DNA of 64,000 nucleotides from Linnemannia hyalina (Eukaryota; Mortierellomycota; Mortierellomycetes; Mortierellales; Mortierellaceae), in assembly GCA_019671135.1 (NCBI GenBank), contig JAHRHY010000018.1, positions 1,240,001-1,304,000 of the forward strand. The letters are read 5' to 3'. The position numbers and the translations under genes were made by a program. Below the pieces are notes generated by a model. That model searched no databases. It was not told where the DNA came from and saw only the letters and a list, made by a program, of their open reading frames with translations. Below, in pieces: positions 51,986 to 62,478 of this stretch (position 1 is the stretch's first letter; the number at the start of each line of letters is the position of its first letter).

Positions 51986-52969
51986 ATGGCAGCGAATACG
52001 GCAAAGAAGAACGAGGACGTTGGCAATAAGGTTGTTGGTGCGTTAGATGCACTTACCTTGACGTCGGGACGAGATGAGGGAGCAGGCATGGACGTTGATG
52101 TTGACATGCAGGAGACTGTTGGCTCTGACTTTATGGATGCCCATGCAGCCAGAGGAAAGATGAAGGAGTATTCGATGCAACTGGCGACGTTGACGAGACA
52201 GAAGATGCAGTTAGCCGCGCGCATCCAAGGGTTGAGCCAAGAGGAGGGCGACCAGGAGCGACCAAAGTTGGCGGAACTAACACGTCAGATCGCTGAGGCC
52301 AAGACCGCGATGAACGAGTGGAATGTCATGCTGGATGACCTAGAGAGTGCTGAGAGGTCCATGGGGAGGACGGCATTCTCTAGTGTTGTGACCAGAGAGG
52401 AGAATGAGGAGTTGGGGGTTAAGAAGGGTGGAAAGATTGACGAGATCAAGTTGTCGAATGAGTTTCCGCGTTACCATCGGTTGGTCGAGGCTCATCTGCT
52501 TCCTGTTCTTGACATCAAGATCCACGGTCCCTTGATTACCAACGTCCGAGAGTTCCTGTACGAATTCCATAGAATAGGAGTAACAAAGTTCACGACGGGC
52601 GGGTTCGATGAGAGATGTTCAAGGTTGTTGTGCTTGGCGAATATGGATCGCAAAGCGTCTGATGCCATGAATGCAGTCTTGAGTCGTGACCCTGAAGGAA
52701 AGTGGCCGTGGGCGAGATGCGAGAAAGTGTTTGTGGAGAGTGCTATGACGCAGACTGAGAGAACAGATGAGGTTGAGAAGGTGATCAAGATGGGATTAGA
52801 ACGAGGTGAATCGTACAAGCAGTACTACCATCGGATGAAGAGGTTGATGGATGTGTACCAAGTCAAGGACTTACCCAAGTTCGCTGATTTGTTATTCTTG
52901 CTGCAGAGAGCGGTCGACCCGAGCGTTCTTACGATGATCTTGTTGCAGAAGCGCATTGCAGGTCCTTGA
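51986..52969 (+). CDS. Gypsy 1 gag
   Basis: 327 aa from ATG 51,986. An acidic N-terminus is followed by a coiled-coil-like stretch (LATLTRQKMQLAARIQGL) and a capsid-like helical domain (ARCEKVFVESAMTQTE, YKQYYHRMKRLMDVY). It ends at TGA 52,967 inside the overlap with the pol frame. The nucleocapsid-like part is encoded in the following frame, so full Gag needs a +1 shift. The likely site is GGT CCT TGA at 52,961-52,969. Structural protein of virus-like particles by family knowledge. Confidence 0.85.
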   Translation: MAANTAKKNEDVGNKVVGALDALTLTSGRDEGAGMDVDVDMQETVGSDFMDAHAARGKMKEYSMQLATLTRQKMQLAARIQGLSQEEGDQERPKLAELTRQIAEAKTAMNEWNVMLDDLESAERSMGRTAFSSVVTREENEELGVKKGGKIDEIKLSNEFPRYHRLVEAHLLPVLDIKIHGPLITNVREFLYEFHRIGVTKFTTGGFDERCSRLLCLANMDRKASDAMNAVLSRDPEGKWPWARCEKVFVESAMTQTERTDEVEKVIKMGLERGESYKQYYHRMKRLMDVYQVKDLPKFADLLFLLQRAVDPSVLTMILLQKRIAGP

Positions 52970-55900
52970 GGGGATGCTGGGTGTGGCACCTGATGAAACA
53001 ACCTTCGAGTCTTATATGGACAGTTTGCAGCATATGCAGGGACCCGCAGACAGTGATGAGTGGGCACCGGTTATTTTGGAGAGGAGACGATTGACCGGGG
53101 CTGCAGATAACGAAGCAGCGAGGCAGGCCCAGAGTTTAAAGGATAAGCTCATCAACCAGCAGAAGAGGGCAGCGGCAGCAGCAACGCTTGCGACGACAAG
53201 TGGAACGCGTGTCGGGGGGACTACTGGTGGTAGCATCAACCAAGTTCCTACAGCGGGTGACAGTTCGGTCCAGAAGGGGAATGCTGGATTCGGCGGTCAA
53301 CGTGGCGCCTTCGGTAATGGTAGTGGTTCTGGTGCGCCTAGAGGTCGAGGAGGCAGTCATGGTCGTGGAGGTTACAAGAGGAACTTCAACCGTGGACACC
53401 ATCCTTATCCTGGCAGAGGAAACAGCAATGGTAAGCTAAACCACACTGTTGAGTATGATGATGCATCTGAAGAAAAAGTTGAAGTAGATGGTGGTGAGAT
53501 GTCTGTTGTCGACCAAGATGTCGTTGAGATGAGTAACGAAAATGGTGACGTCACCGAAGTCGAACATGACCGCATGACTAACGACGCGTCTTTCATTCTG
53601 CATTCCAAACAGGTGGAAACAAGCAGTGAGATGCAACAAACTGATGTACATGAACTGGAGGAGCAGTCGCACAGTTTAACAGAAGTAGTCATAGTGAATG
53701 AAACAACAACTGACGAGAAGAATGTCAGTGACATCAACCCACGGAGTGAAACAGTGAAGAAGAGAAAGAAGAAAAAGAAGAATGCAAAGGGTATTGCGAA
53801 AATCGAATTGAAGAGCAAACTGCGTGGTGAATCCGGTTTGGGTATGAGAGTTCATGTAGGTCCATTGCCGATGCATCCTCTCGACGGGGGGGAAGGTAGC
53901 GGTGATGCTAAAGTGGCTGTCGACCAAGCAAAGGTGAAGTATGGAGCTATGGGCATTGTTAAAGAAGGAAGAGATAATGCACCGGCCGAGTACAACATCG
54001 AGGATGTAGTAGACGACGAGTACCTAAGGGCCTTCGAAAGATTTTCAATTAGTGATAACCCAGTGTCAGACGCATGTGATGGTTACCCATTATTCTCCTT
54101 TGGAGAGAAGGACTTTGAGTTAGTACACAAGCACTATGGTTCAAGTAAACGAAAACATCAGCCGGATAATCGACTGTTTGTTCCTGTTTATCTTAATCAA
54201 GAGCGACATCTTGCACTCATTGATACTGGTGCCACACATTCATTTATTAGTGCAGCTGTAGTCAAAAAGTATTCTATTCCGGTTAAACCAATGGAAGGAT
54301 ACATTGAATTAGCTGACTCGTCTGTCATTAAACGCGTTGGAGAAACGGAAAACGTAGAGATTGTCTGTGGACAGAATGTGCTTAGCGCGCCATATGAGGT
54401 TATTGAACAGAGTCATGCAGTTACCATTGGCATGGATCTCTTTCACCGCTATGGATTCAATATCGTTGGACTACCCGATGCAGATGAGTCGTCTGGACGG
54501 ATGCCAGCGCCAGTTGAAGACGAAAAGCCCACGCTGATACCTCTCACGATTCCAGAACGAGAAAAGACGCAGGAATTTATTGCGGAAAAGGACGCGTTCA
54601 TGAAGAGTATAGAAGAGTCGCTGAGGTTAAACGCCAAGATTCCAAATACAAGTCATTGTACTATACCTGAAATGAAGGTGTATTTGCCAGTCCCTGATGA
54701 CGTTATCCTCTACCGCAGACCTAAAGTATTTGCTGCATCGCAAATGCCGGTTCTTGATGAAGCAATCCAGAATTGGCTGAAGGATGATGTAATTACATTA
54801 GCACCTGCAGGTAATGCACACAACAACACATTAACGCTAGCGGCTAAGAAAGATGCTAACGGAAACAAGACTCTCTACCGAGTGTGCTTGGATCCGCGGC
54901 CCTTAAACGCGCACCTACCCGATGATAATTTTCCGGTACCACTTATATCAGACATCATGCAATTTGCTGGAGGCAATGCAGTGTTCTCGACTGTGGACCT
55001 AAAGCAGGCGTATCATCGATTACCAATCCATGAAGAAGATCAGCCGTTGACGGCATTTATGCATAACGGGATTCAATATATGTTCAAGAAGGCTCCTTTT
55101 GGATTGAAGCCCTTGTCCAGTTTGTTTCAGCGTGGCATGAGCCGAATCCTTGGGGATTTGAAATTTGTCAGAAATTTTATCGATGACATTCTTCTCGCAT
55201 CAAAGAACAGAAGCGATCATGCGATTCAGATGATAGAGTTGGTTAAACGGCTAACTGATGCCAAGCTTATTATTAACCTTGACAAGTGCAAGTTCTACAG
55301 TACGCAGGTGGCGTTGCTGGGCTTCATTGTGGATCTTGATGGAAAAAGAATTGATCCCAATAAATTGGTGAATATCAATGATTGGAAACCCCCAACTACG
55401 GGTAAGCAGGTTCAATCTTATATGGGGACTTTTAATTTTTTCCGCGATCACGTACCCATTATAGCTACCATTAGCGCTCCGCTAGATGCTATGCGTAATG
55501 TGGTGGGTCCATTTACGTTGAATGCTGCTCAGTTGAAGAGCTTTGAGGCACTAAAGAATTTGTTGGTCTTATCGCCCATAATTTGCTGGGTGGATTTCAA
55601 TTTGCCGTTATATGTTGCTACAGATGCATCTAACGTTGGAATTGGAGCAATTTTATATCAGCTGCCGGAAGGCGAGGCGAATCCCAAAAACATTAGATAT
55701 ATTTCTTTTGTTGCGCGCTCATTGCAACCCAGTGAACGACGCTATAGTACAACTCAGAAGGAGTTATTGGCAATTGTGTTTGCACTGAAGAAGTTGCATT
55801 ACTATTTGTGGGGCCGTCACTTTACGCTTTTCACGGATCATCGCGCTCTTACTTTTATGCATACGCAGAAGGATATGAACTCGATGCTTACCGCATGGCA

Positions 55901-57593
55901 GGAGACTATTTTGGATTACACGTTTAAGGTTGTTTATCGACCTGGCGTTCTGAACGTTTTACCAGACGCTTTGTCTCGCCAGTTTCCTCAAGAGTTGTGG
56001 ACAGCCCGCATTCAAGGATCTGCTCCGAGCAAAATTTATGGTTATGTTCACTTAATCCAGGACGCCGACACTCAACGTGTGACGGTAGCTGTCTCAGAGA
56101 GAAGAGGAGTGTTAGTCGACGCACATGCGCTTGGTCACATTGGGACCAATGCCATGGTCAAGCATATTCATTCGTTGCAAAAGACGTGGCCTAATCTGGC
56201 CAAGGATTGCTTGGAGTATGTTCAGCGTTGCCAAGAATGCCAGCGAGTCAACATCGCACGCAAGGGATACCACCCTCTGACGGCCATTCATGCTCAGTTA
56301 CCAGGTGAACATATGGCGGTTGATTTGACCGGTCCATTCCCTGTGGAGAGCGATGGAAACCTATTCCTACTCATTTTGGTTGATGTTTGTACAAGGTTCG
56401 TCTTCTTGGAACCCATACCTGACAAGAAGGGGATGACCATTGCAAAAGTTTTGTTCAAAATCTTCACCACTATTGGTTTTCCACGTATCCTCCAATCTGA
56501 CAATGGCAGAGAATTCGTTAACGAGGCGGTGCAAGTGATGACTACCACTATGGGAGTGCAACATAGGTTACTCACCCCTTATCACCCTCGCGGAAACGGA
56601 GTCGCCGAAAATCATGTGAAAACAGCATGCACTATCATTCGCAAAGAGGTTCAAGACCATAAACAAGCATGGGCGAAACATGTTCCTATGGCACAGCTAG
56701 CTATGAACACCAGAATTGTGGCTCTACACAATTCGTCCCCATTTTCTTTGTTTTTTGCGCGGCGTTATAATGGTATTAGCAATTTTTCGGACACGACAGA
56801 GAAGTTATCATCCCAGGAGGAGCTCTTAAAGCGGCTTGAGTACATGACCAAGACCGTCTTTCCAGCGATTGACACTAAGACCCGCGAAACTCAACGTCGA
56901 ATGATTGAGCGTTTCAATAGAACAGTACTGCACAGTGAATTCCCTGATGGAGCAAAGGTTATGTCTTTGGACCCGATCTTGGGCGACAAGCTTTCGCCTA
57001 GGTATGAAGGCCCTTATATTGTAGTCAGACGAACAACTGGTGGATCCTATGTGTTGAAGGATGCCACAGGAGAAGAGTTAGGTCGTAAATTTGCGCCGTC
57101 GCAGCTAAAGCTTGTGCTCGACGATTTTGAAGCAACTGACACATACGTAGTAGAAAAAGTTCTCAACCACAGGCATGGACCTAGGGGGGGGATGGAATAC
57201 CGCGTAAAATGGAAAGGGTACAAAGAGGAAACCTGGGAGCCTCAAGAGAATTTTATTGAGAGAAAGTGTATCACAGACTACTGGAAGACTAAAAACCTAC
57301 CAGGATCGCAATCTCTAACGCAGCCTCGTCAAACGGCCGCGACTCTCGGGACTAAGGGTCAAGAGCAGGAGCTCAATCCATCGCAACGTAAAGGTGCTAC
57401 TAAAACATCAAAGAACATATCCAATGGTGATGCTCTTAATAAGGGTACATGCAAGCGTGCAAACCCCGACGAAGAAGAAGATCAATTGGTCGATCGACGC
57501 AGGTCTAAACGACTGCGAAGAAATAATGCTAATGGCGAGAAGATGAGTATTGAGCTTAGGACGATTCGCGGGCGTATGCCTGATCGTCATTAG
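52938..57593 (+). CDS. Gypsy 1 pol (NC-like, PR, RT, RNase H, IN, chromodomain)
   Basis: Open from 52,938 to TAG 57,593 in the +1 frame relative to gag; no ATG is needed if made by frameshift. Domains in order, with residues counted from 52,956: an RGG/Gly-rich nucleocapsid-like segment (~110-150) without a CCHC knuckle; a Lys-rich segment; protease with ALIDTGATHSF (~421); RT with VCLDPRPLNAHL (~642) and FIDDILLA (FIDD in place of the usual YxDD, ~738); RNase H (VATDASNVGIGAIL ~886, FTDHRALTF); integrase HHCC finger (HALGHIG...CQECQ ~1055); DDE core (AVDLTGPF ~1119, QSDNGREFV ~1180, GVAENHVK ~1214); chromodomain (YVVEKVLNH...YRVKWKGYKEETWEP ~1395-1440). The basic tail is nuclear-localisation-like. 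All catalytic residues are present, so it is probably active. Confidence 0.92.
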   Translation, partial: SCCRSALQVLEGMLGVAPDETTFESYMDSLQHMQGPADSDEWAPVILERRRLTGAADNEAARQAQSLKDKLINQQKRAAAAATLATTSGTRVGGTTGGSINQVPTAGDSSVQKGNAGFGGQRGAFGNGSGSGAPRGRGGSHGRGGYKRNFNRGHHPYPGRGNSNGKLNHTVEYDDASEEKVEVDGGEMSVVDQDVVEMSNENGDVTEVEHDRMTNDASFILHSKQVETSSEMQQTDVHELEEQSHSLTEVVIVNETTTDEKNVSDINPRSETVKKRKKKKKNAKGIAKIELKSKLRGESGLGMRVHVGPLPMHPLDGGEGSGDAKVAVDQAKVKYGAMGIVKEGRDNAPAEYNIEDVVDDEYLRAFERFSISDNPVSDACDGYPLFSFGEKDFELVHKHYGSSKRKHQPDNRLFVPVYLNQERHLALIDTGATHSFISAAVVKKYSIPVKPMEGYIELADSSVIKRVGETENVEIVCGQNVLSAPYEVIEQSHAVTIGMDLFHRYGFNIVGLPDADESSGRMPAPVEDEKPTLIPLTIPEREKTQEFIAEKDAFMKSIEESLRLNAKIPNTSHCTIPEMKVYLPVPDDVILYRRPKVFAASQMPVLDEAIQNWLKDDVITLAPAGNAHNNTLTLAAKKDANGNKTLYRVCLDPRPLNAHLPDDNFPVPLISDIMQFAGGNAVFSTVDLKQAYHRLPIHEEDQPLTAFMHNGIQYMFKKAPFGLKPLSSLFQRGMSRILGDLKFVRNFIDDILLASKNRSDHAIQMIELVKRLTDAKLIINLDKCKFYSTQVALLGFIVDLDGKRIDPNKLVNINDWKPPTTGKQVQSYMGTFNFFRDHVPIIATISAPLDAMRNVVGPFTLNAAQLKSFEALKNLLVLSPIICWVDFNLPLYVATDASNVGIGAILYQLPEGEANPKNIRYISFVARSLQPSERRYSTTQKELLAIVFALKKLHYYLWGRHFTLFTDHRALTFMHTQKDMNSMLTAWQETILDYTFKVVYRPGVLNVLPDALSRQFPQELWTARIQGSAPSKIYGYVHLIQDADTQRVTVAVSERRGVLVDAHALGHIGTNAMVKHIHSLQKTWPNLAKDCLEYVQRCQECQRVNIARKGYHPLTAIHAQLPGEHMAVDLTGPFPVESDGNLFLLILVDVCTRFVFLEPIPDKKGMTIAKVLFKIFTTIGFPRILQSDNGREFVNEAVQVMTTTMGVQHRLLTPYHPRGNGVAENHVKTACTIIRKEVQDHKQAWAKHVPMAQLAMNTRIVALHNSSPFSLFFARRYNGISNFSDTTEKLSSQEELLKRLEYMTKTVFPAIDTKTRETQRRMIERFNRTVLHSEFPDGAKVMSLDPILGDKLSPRYEGPYIVVRRTTGGSYVLKDATGEELGRKFAPSQLKLVLDDFEATDTYVVEKVLNHRHGPRGGMEYRVKWKGYKEETWEPQENFIERKCITDYWKTKNLPGSQSLTQPRQTAATLGTKGQEQELNPSQRKGATKTSKNISNGDALNKGTCKRANPDEEEDQLVDRRRSKRLRRNNANGEKMSIELRTIRGRMPDRH

Positions 57594-57894
57594 CATGCAT
57601 CATCAGTGCATCCGATGAATAATGCAGTAGGGGTTTTTCCGCTTCCCCTACAATCACGTTCGAGGTTTTCCCTCTTGGGTTTTCCCCTCGCAAGGATTTT
57701 TAAACGATTTTTTGCCTTGAGTGAACAATTAATGTCATGTGAGGATTGTTGATCCTCAACCTGTCTGCAAGGTTTTTATTCAGATTTTTTCCTGGCAGAA
57801 CAGTAAAATAATGCACAGAGTCCAAGTGATTCTTAGACACAAACGAGCAGAGCATATATGCGTTTTTAAGCAGACGGCTTTCAGCCTTTCCCAT

Positions 57895-57904
57895 GGGAGG
57901 GGAT
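57895..57904 (+). promoter_or_regulatory. Gypsy 1 polypurine tract
   Basis: GGGAGGGGAT directly before the 3' LTR; it would prime plus-strand DNA synthesis. Confidence 0.75.
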
Positions 57905-58073
57905 TGTCGCATATTTGCCTGTCTCGGGGGTGTCAGCTAATGTAATTAGGCTAGAGACAGTAATTTAGTCATATGACCAGACACCGACATAAATGGAGGT
58001 GTCTGGGCTGTTAACAAAGATCCCTCTCTTGTCTTATCAATTCGATTGTGCGTGACTAGCGTAAAAATTTTCA
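57905..58073 (+). repeat. Gypsy 1 3' LTR
   Basis: 169 bp, TG...CA, identical as read to the rejoined 5' LTR. It contains the undisturbed E1-c target GTAATTAGGC. Confidence 0.95.
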
Positions 58074-58078
58074 AGGGT

Positions 58079-59845
58079 GCTCCAGTCCGTTTGCTGATAG
58101 TCGATATACCCTCGTAGGTACTGTTCCAGTATTGAATTTACTCTCTCGGTCTGTCCATCGGTGCGTTGGTGGTAGGCGGTAGAAAGCTTCTGATTGATCC
58201 CCAGAGACTTGAACATGGTGGAAACGAAGGCTGAAGTGAAGGTGGCGCCTCTGTCAGAAACAATGTCATCCGGGAGACCGTGGGCTGAAAATACGCGTTC
58301 TAGGAACAAACAGACCGTATCCTGTGCATTGATGTTGTCGTAGGTGGGGACAAAGTGTGCCATCTTGGTGAATCGGTCCACAAAAACACAGATTGCCGTA
58401 TAGCCGTTTGAGGGGGGGAGTTGGGTGATGAAATCCATCGATACTGAGGTCCAGGGGCGATCGGGTACAGGCAGGGGTTGTAAAAGTCCATAAGGCTTGT
58501 GAGTGGATGACTTTGTCCGTTGGCAGGTGTCACAACCGTTGATGTAATCCTTGATGTAACGCCACATGGAAGGCCAGTAAAAGGTTCGACTGACAAGGTC
58601 TGAGGTCTTGGTAATTCCAAAATGACCGGCGGTTGGGGCGTCGTGACATTCTTGAAGGATTTGTTTCTTGAGTTCGGGATCGTCGGGGACGCAGACAAGG
58701 CCATCCCGCAGGAGTAGCCCATCTTGAATTGAGTACTGGGCATTGTCCGAGTTCGACTTTGCGGTCTTGGCGAGTATTGGACCAAAGTATAGATCATCGG
58801 GGATTAGTGTCTTGATTTTTTCCTGGATCGCTGGCGTCTCTGGTTGCAGTGACCGGGCCTGGATGGTGTTCAGAATCTGGATCGGCGGTAGGAGGGTCAT
58901 CTCGGTCTTGCCGTGCTGGGCCGCACCTCCCTCTCCAGGGTTGTCCCGCCGGGACAAAGCATCGGCAGCGGCATTCTGGGAGCCAGGGCGGTAATGGATG
59001 GTAAAGTTGTAGTCAGACAAGATTTCAGACCAGCGGACTTGACGGCGGCTCAATTGGCGCGTGGTGGTAAAGTACTCAAGATTTCTGTGGTCGGTGATGA
59101 CTTCCGTGGTAGCGGGCGAGAATTCCAGGTAGTGTCGCCAATGTTTAAAGGCAGACACAATGGCAAGGAGTTCTTTGTCGTAGATCTGATAGTTGAGTTC
59201 AGCAGGCAATAGTTTTCGGGAGTAGTAAGCGATAGGATGTAGGCGTCCATCTTGGTCACGCTGACTGCAGACAGCGCCGAGGGCCTTGTCAGAAGCGTCA
59301 GTTTCAATGATGCAGGGGCGATCTGGTTGGAAATGCCGAAGGACGGGGCCAGACATGAAGCGTGACTTGAGCTCCGTGAAAGCGGCTTGTGCGATAGCGG
59401 TCCAGACAAAGTTAGTATTTTTCTTGAGTAACGCGGTGAGAGGCGCGGCGATATGGGAGTATTTCCGTACAAAACGACGGTAGAAGTTGGAGAAACCCAG
59501 AAAGCACTGGACATCCGAAACGGAAGAGGGAGTGGGCCAATCGCGAATGGCGGCAACCTTGGCGGGGTCCATAGAAATACCGTCAGTTCCGATCACAAAG
59601 CCGAGGAATTCGACTTTGTCCTTGTCGAACGAGCATTTCTCGAGTTTTAAGCATAGACCAGCGTCTTGGAGCTTGCTGAGAACTTTGCGGACATGCGCGG
59701 TATGTTCCTCAAGGGTGTCGGAGTAGATGAGAATGTCGTCAATGTATAGCACGACAAAGTCATCTAGGTAATCGCGGAGGACGTCGTTGGCGAAAGCTTG
59801 GAAAGTTCCGGGAGCGTTCATTAGTCCGAAGGGCATGACTGTATA
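58079..59845 (-). pseudogene. Gypsy 2 pol, central part (RT to integrase core)
   Basis: Open minus-strand frame from the RT palm (TVMPFGLMNAPGTFQ, LYIDDILIYS with YIDD) through RNase H (IIETDASDKALGAV, YDKELLAIVSAFKHW) to integrase HHCC (AGHFGITKT, CDTCQRTKS) and most of the DDE core (VSMDFITQL, VSDRGATFTS, RTDGQTERVN). It is cut at 59,845 by E1-d just before the TVMPFGL motif and at 58,079 by Gypsy 1 in DYQQTDWST. It continues at 45,238. No internal stops were seen, so the element was intact when hit. It belongs to a different chromovirus lineage from Gypsy 1. Confidence 0.92.
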
Positions 59846-60340
59846 GGAGGCCTTTCAAGTCCAAATTATCATATGGTGTTTGTTACATCTCTGCAGATCT
59901 TGACGATATCCACCGCGTCCATTAGAGGAGAATGTATATATGATACCAAGCATATAAGACAACCATTGTAACATTTTTTGTTTAACTATCCTACTAAACA
60001 CCAACCTATTCTCCAAACAACAAAGTCTTCTTATTTTTCGCACACCAAACTCTTGAATATGTCCATCTACTATTAACCTGTAACCCTCACTGCAAGATTC
60101 GACAGAGTAGTTCTTGTATGTGATCATCTAAAGCACTTGTATTCCCAACTGTATCTTTGTCGTGAAATACAGGGGAGAGATTACATTTTAAAAATTCTTG
60201 TGCTGTCTATTGCTATTTTATTCTGTGTTCTGTTGCCCACTATGAAGAGATATGCCAGTTATGGAAGTCAACACTCCGTTCCTTGGACTTTGGATATTTT
60301 TTATATGCCTTTTTATATCCTCTGCACATGAAGGGGCCGC
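59846..60340 (+). repeat. R repeat copy R8 (mosaic)
   Basis: 495 bp. The first ~85 bp are subtype 2 (CTTGACGATATCCACCGCG), the middle is subtype 1 (GATACCAAGCATATAAGAC), and the last ~240 bp are subtype 2 again, so it is a recombinant repeat. Confidence 0.9.
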
Positions 60341-60501
60341 TACCGAATAAAATATAAAAATATATTTGTATTCTCAACTATGTGCTTGCTGTATGATAGA
60401 TACCATCATACATGCTGTTGTGTATACAGTTAAGTATAAGCCTTTTTAAAAAATTGTTATTGTTGGTTAACGTCATGACAATCCAATACATAAATATTAT
60501 T

Positions 60502-61758
60502 ATGGATCTAACAAAACACTTCCAACAACTGCTTGATGACCATTGGACTTTCCTCAACGCTGGATGGCCAACAATTACACCACGTAATAATCATCGTACT
60601 GTAAGCAAGGAAATTGGGTATATGCCAGAAATAAAAGAAACCCTAAATCGACGCCTTGGTCCTATTCCAGTGTACTTCTTTCTTGTTGACATCTGGCCAA
60701 AGGTTAAGTATCCTGGTCCATACAAAGAAGTGGAGAAAGGTCTTTTAATGCTCTACCATCTTGTCAAAGGACTGTCTATGGAAGCAATGGAACCACACAT
60801 GCCAAAAAGTAGTTTTCATGCAATGCACTCTGTGTTTTATAAGAAAGAATATACTTTGCACAACAAGTACATCACCAACTGTATTGCAACAATGTTCTCC
60901 ACAATTAAAATACGCCTTTTGTCTGCAAAGGAAAAGAATCCTCCATTATTTAAGCATGTTACATTGCATCTTGATGGTCATGATACAAGAGCAACATACA
61001 AAGGTGAGAGTAGTGCTGATATGTACTCTTACAAGCTGAAAAAGTCAGGATTACGCACACAGGTAGCAATGGATTGTAATGGCATGGCTTTATTTGTCTC
61101 CAAATCTGCATCTTGCAAGAACAATGCTGATGGAACAATGCTGCTAACGATGAAGTTGGACAAGAGAGTGCATGAGATGGATTGCATTGCTCTCGATGGA
61201 GGGTATCCACAGTTCTTAAGGAGGCTTATAGATGAGTCTGATACTCTTAAAGTCCAAAATTTCGCTCATCCATACCGTAAACAGAAGAACAAGGAACTTA
61301 CACAGGAAGAAGCGTTATACAATACCACCTTTGGTAGTTTCCGCTCGCAGATGGAATCTCTGTTTGCAGACCTTGGTTCCACATTTGAGAAACACAACAA
61401 CCGTACTCCTGTGTTGGTGGATAAGAAACAAACATATAATTTGCAGTTGAAGTTATCTTTGTTACTCTTAAACATGAAAAAGATGGTTGCTTTGTTGAAG
61501 ATTTCTGCAGAACCAATTCATACAGCTTGGCTTCGCGAAGGATTCGAGTATCCGACAACAGAGAACGACGTTGAGCAACCAATGGGATATGTTGATGTTG
61601 GTGCGCTAGTGGAGGATGGAAATACAATGGCACAACTCCAGAACAAATTTCTTGGTATTAAACTTCATGGTAATGTTGATGAGGACCAGTACTCTGATGA
61701 GGACACACCAATGGATCCACCAGTAATACTGCAACCCGGCCTTTCCATTGCGCTTTGA
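60502..61758 (+). CDS. Harbinger-like DDE transposase, E1-d
   Basis: 418 aa from ATG 60,502 (MDLTKHFQQ; upstream in-frame ATGs to 60,412). The body is almost the same as E1-b and E1-c (KISAEPIHTAW, DTLKVQNF), while the C-terminus (DEDQYSDEDTPM ... LSIAL) is that of E1-a, so the gene is itself a mosaic. All DDE motifs are present and open. Confidence 0.82.
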   Translation: MDLTKHFQQLLDDHWTFLNAGWPTITPRNNHRTVSKEIGYMPEIKETLNRRLGPIPVYFFLVDIWPKVKYPGPYKEVEKGLLMLYHLVKGLSMEAMEPHMPKSSFHAMHSVFYKKEYTLHNKYITNCIATMFSTIKIRLLSAKEKNPPLFKHVTLHLDGHDTRATYKGESSADMYSYKLKKSGLRTQVAMDCNGMALFVSKSASCKNNADGTMLLTMKLDKRVHEMDCIALDGGYPQFLRRLIDESDTLKVQNFAHPYRKQKNKELTQEEALYNTTFGSFRSQMESLFADLGSTFEKHNNRTPVLVDKKQTYNLQLKLSLLLLNMKKMVALLKISAEPIHTAWLREGFEYPTTENDVEQPMGYVDVGALVEDGNTMAQLQNKFLGIKLHGNVDEDQYSDEDTPMDPPVILQPGLSIAL

Positions 61759-62478
61759 GGTACGTAGTACGAAGCGACAAATGGATGTTAATGGTAATTT
61801 GTAGACTTATTGCAGGTTTTTAAAAGAATAGACATACATAGCCTATTTAGTCAGCGTTGAGATACGGTATTAACTGCCTAGACGCTAATATGCACCGGTA
61901 TCTATTATTAAAAGTCATGGTATTATTGTAGTAGATCGGATGCTATTCTATGCTATTCTACAACATTCCTTTTTATTTAACAAAGAGGATAAACACATGT
62001 ACAAACCTACGCCATAAAAGAATACATAAACACATGTACAAACCTACGTCATAAAAGAATACTACATTCTTAACCATTTTTAAACCCCGTCTTTAACGCC
62101 AAGCAGTCTTAATAAGCAAGATCTACGTCATACGAGGAACACTACGTTATTAACCACTTAGATGCCTTTTTAAAACTCTTTTGTTACTAAGCGCCAAGCA
62201 GTGTTAATAAGCAAGCGCTATTAATATCCAGTGTGGCAGTGTCCCATGAATTAGTATAAATAAAGGACTCCACTTCCCTCTTGCTTAATCTTTATCTTAT
62301 CTAGTAACCAACCAACCATTATCCATATCTATACAACCATCCATACCTATACAACCATCTTTTATTGCAATTCTTTATATCAGTGTACTAAGCAGCTGCA
62401 ATCTACCACACATAAACTGAAAAGTCATTCACACCCACCATATCACAAGTACAATCTATATCGTTCATATCCAAAAAC
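61759..62478 (+). promoter_or_regulatory. E1-d central control region
   Basis: As 29,430-30,112, with TATAAATA at 62,255-62,262 and an extra ~37-bp tandem duplication (AACACATGTACAAACCTACG.CATAAAAG) at about 61,992-62,060. Confidence 0.6.

Larger units (their letters stand above)
45244..58073 (+). mobile_element. Gypsy 1: complete Ty3/Gypsy chromovirus, TSD AGGGT, with E1-c in its 5' LTR
   Basis: Flanked by AGGGT at 45,239-45,243 and 58,074-58,078. The 5' LTR is 45,244-45,287 plus 51,098-51,222 (169 bp after removing E1-c and one TTA); the 3' LTR is 57,905-58,073 (169 bp). The two LTRs read as identical, implying recent insertion. Gag and pol are both open. It lies opposite in orientation to its host element Gypsy 2. 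Confidence 0.95.
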
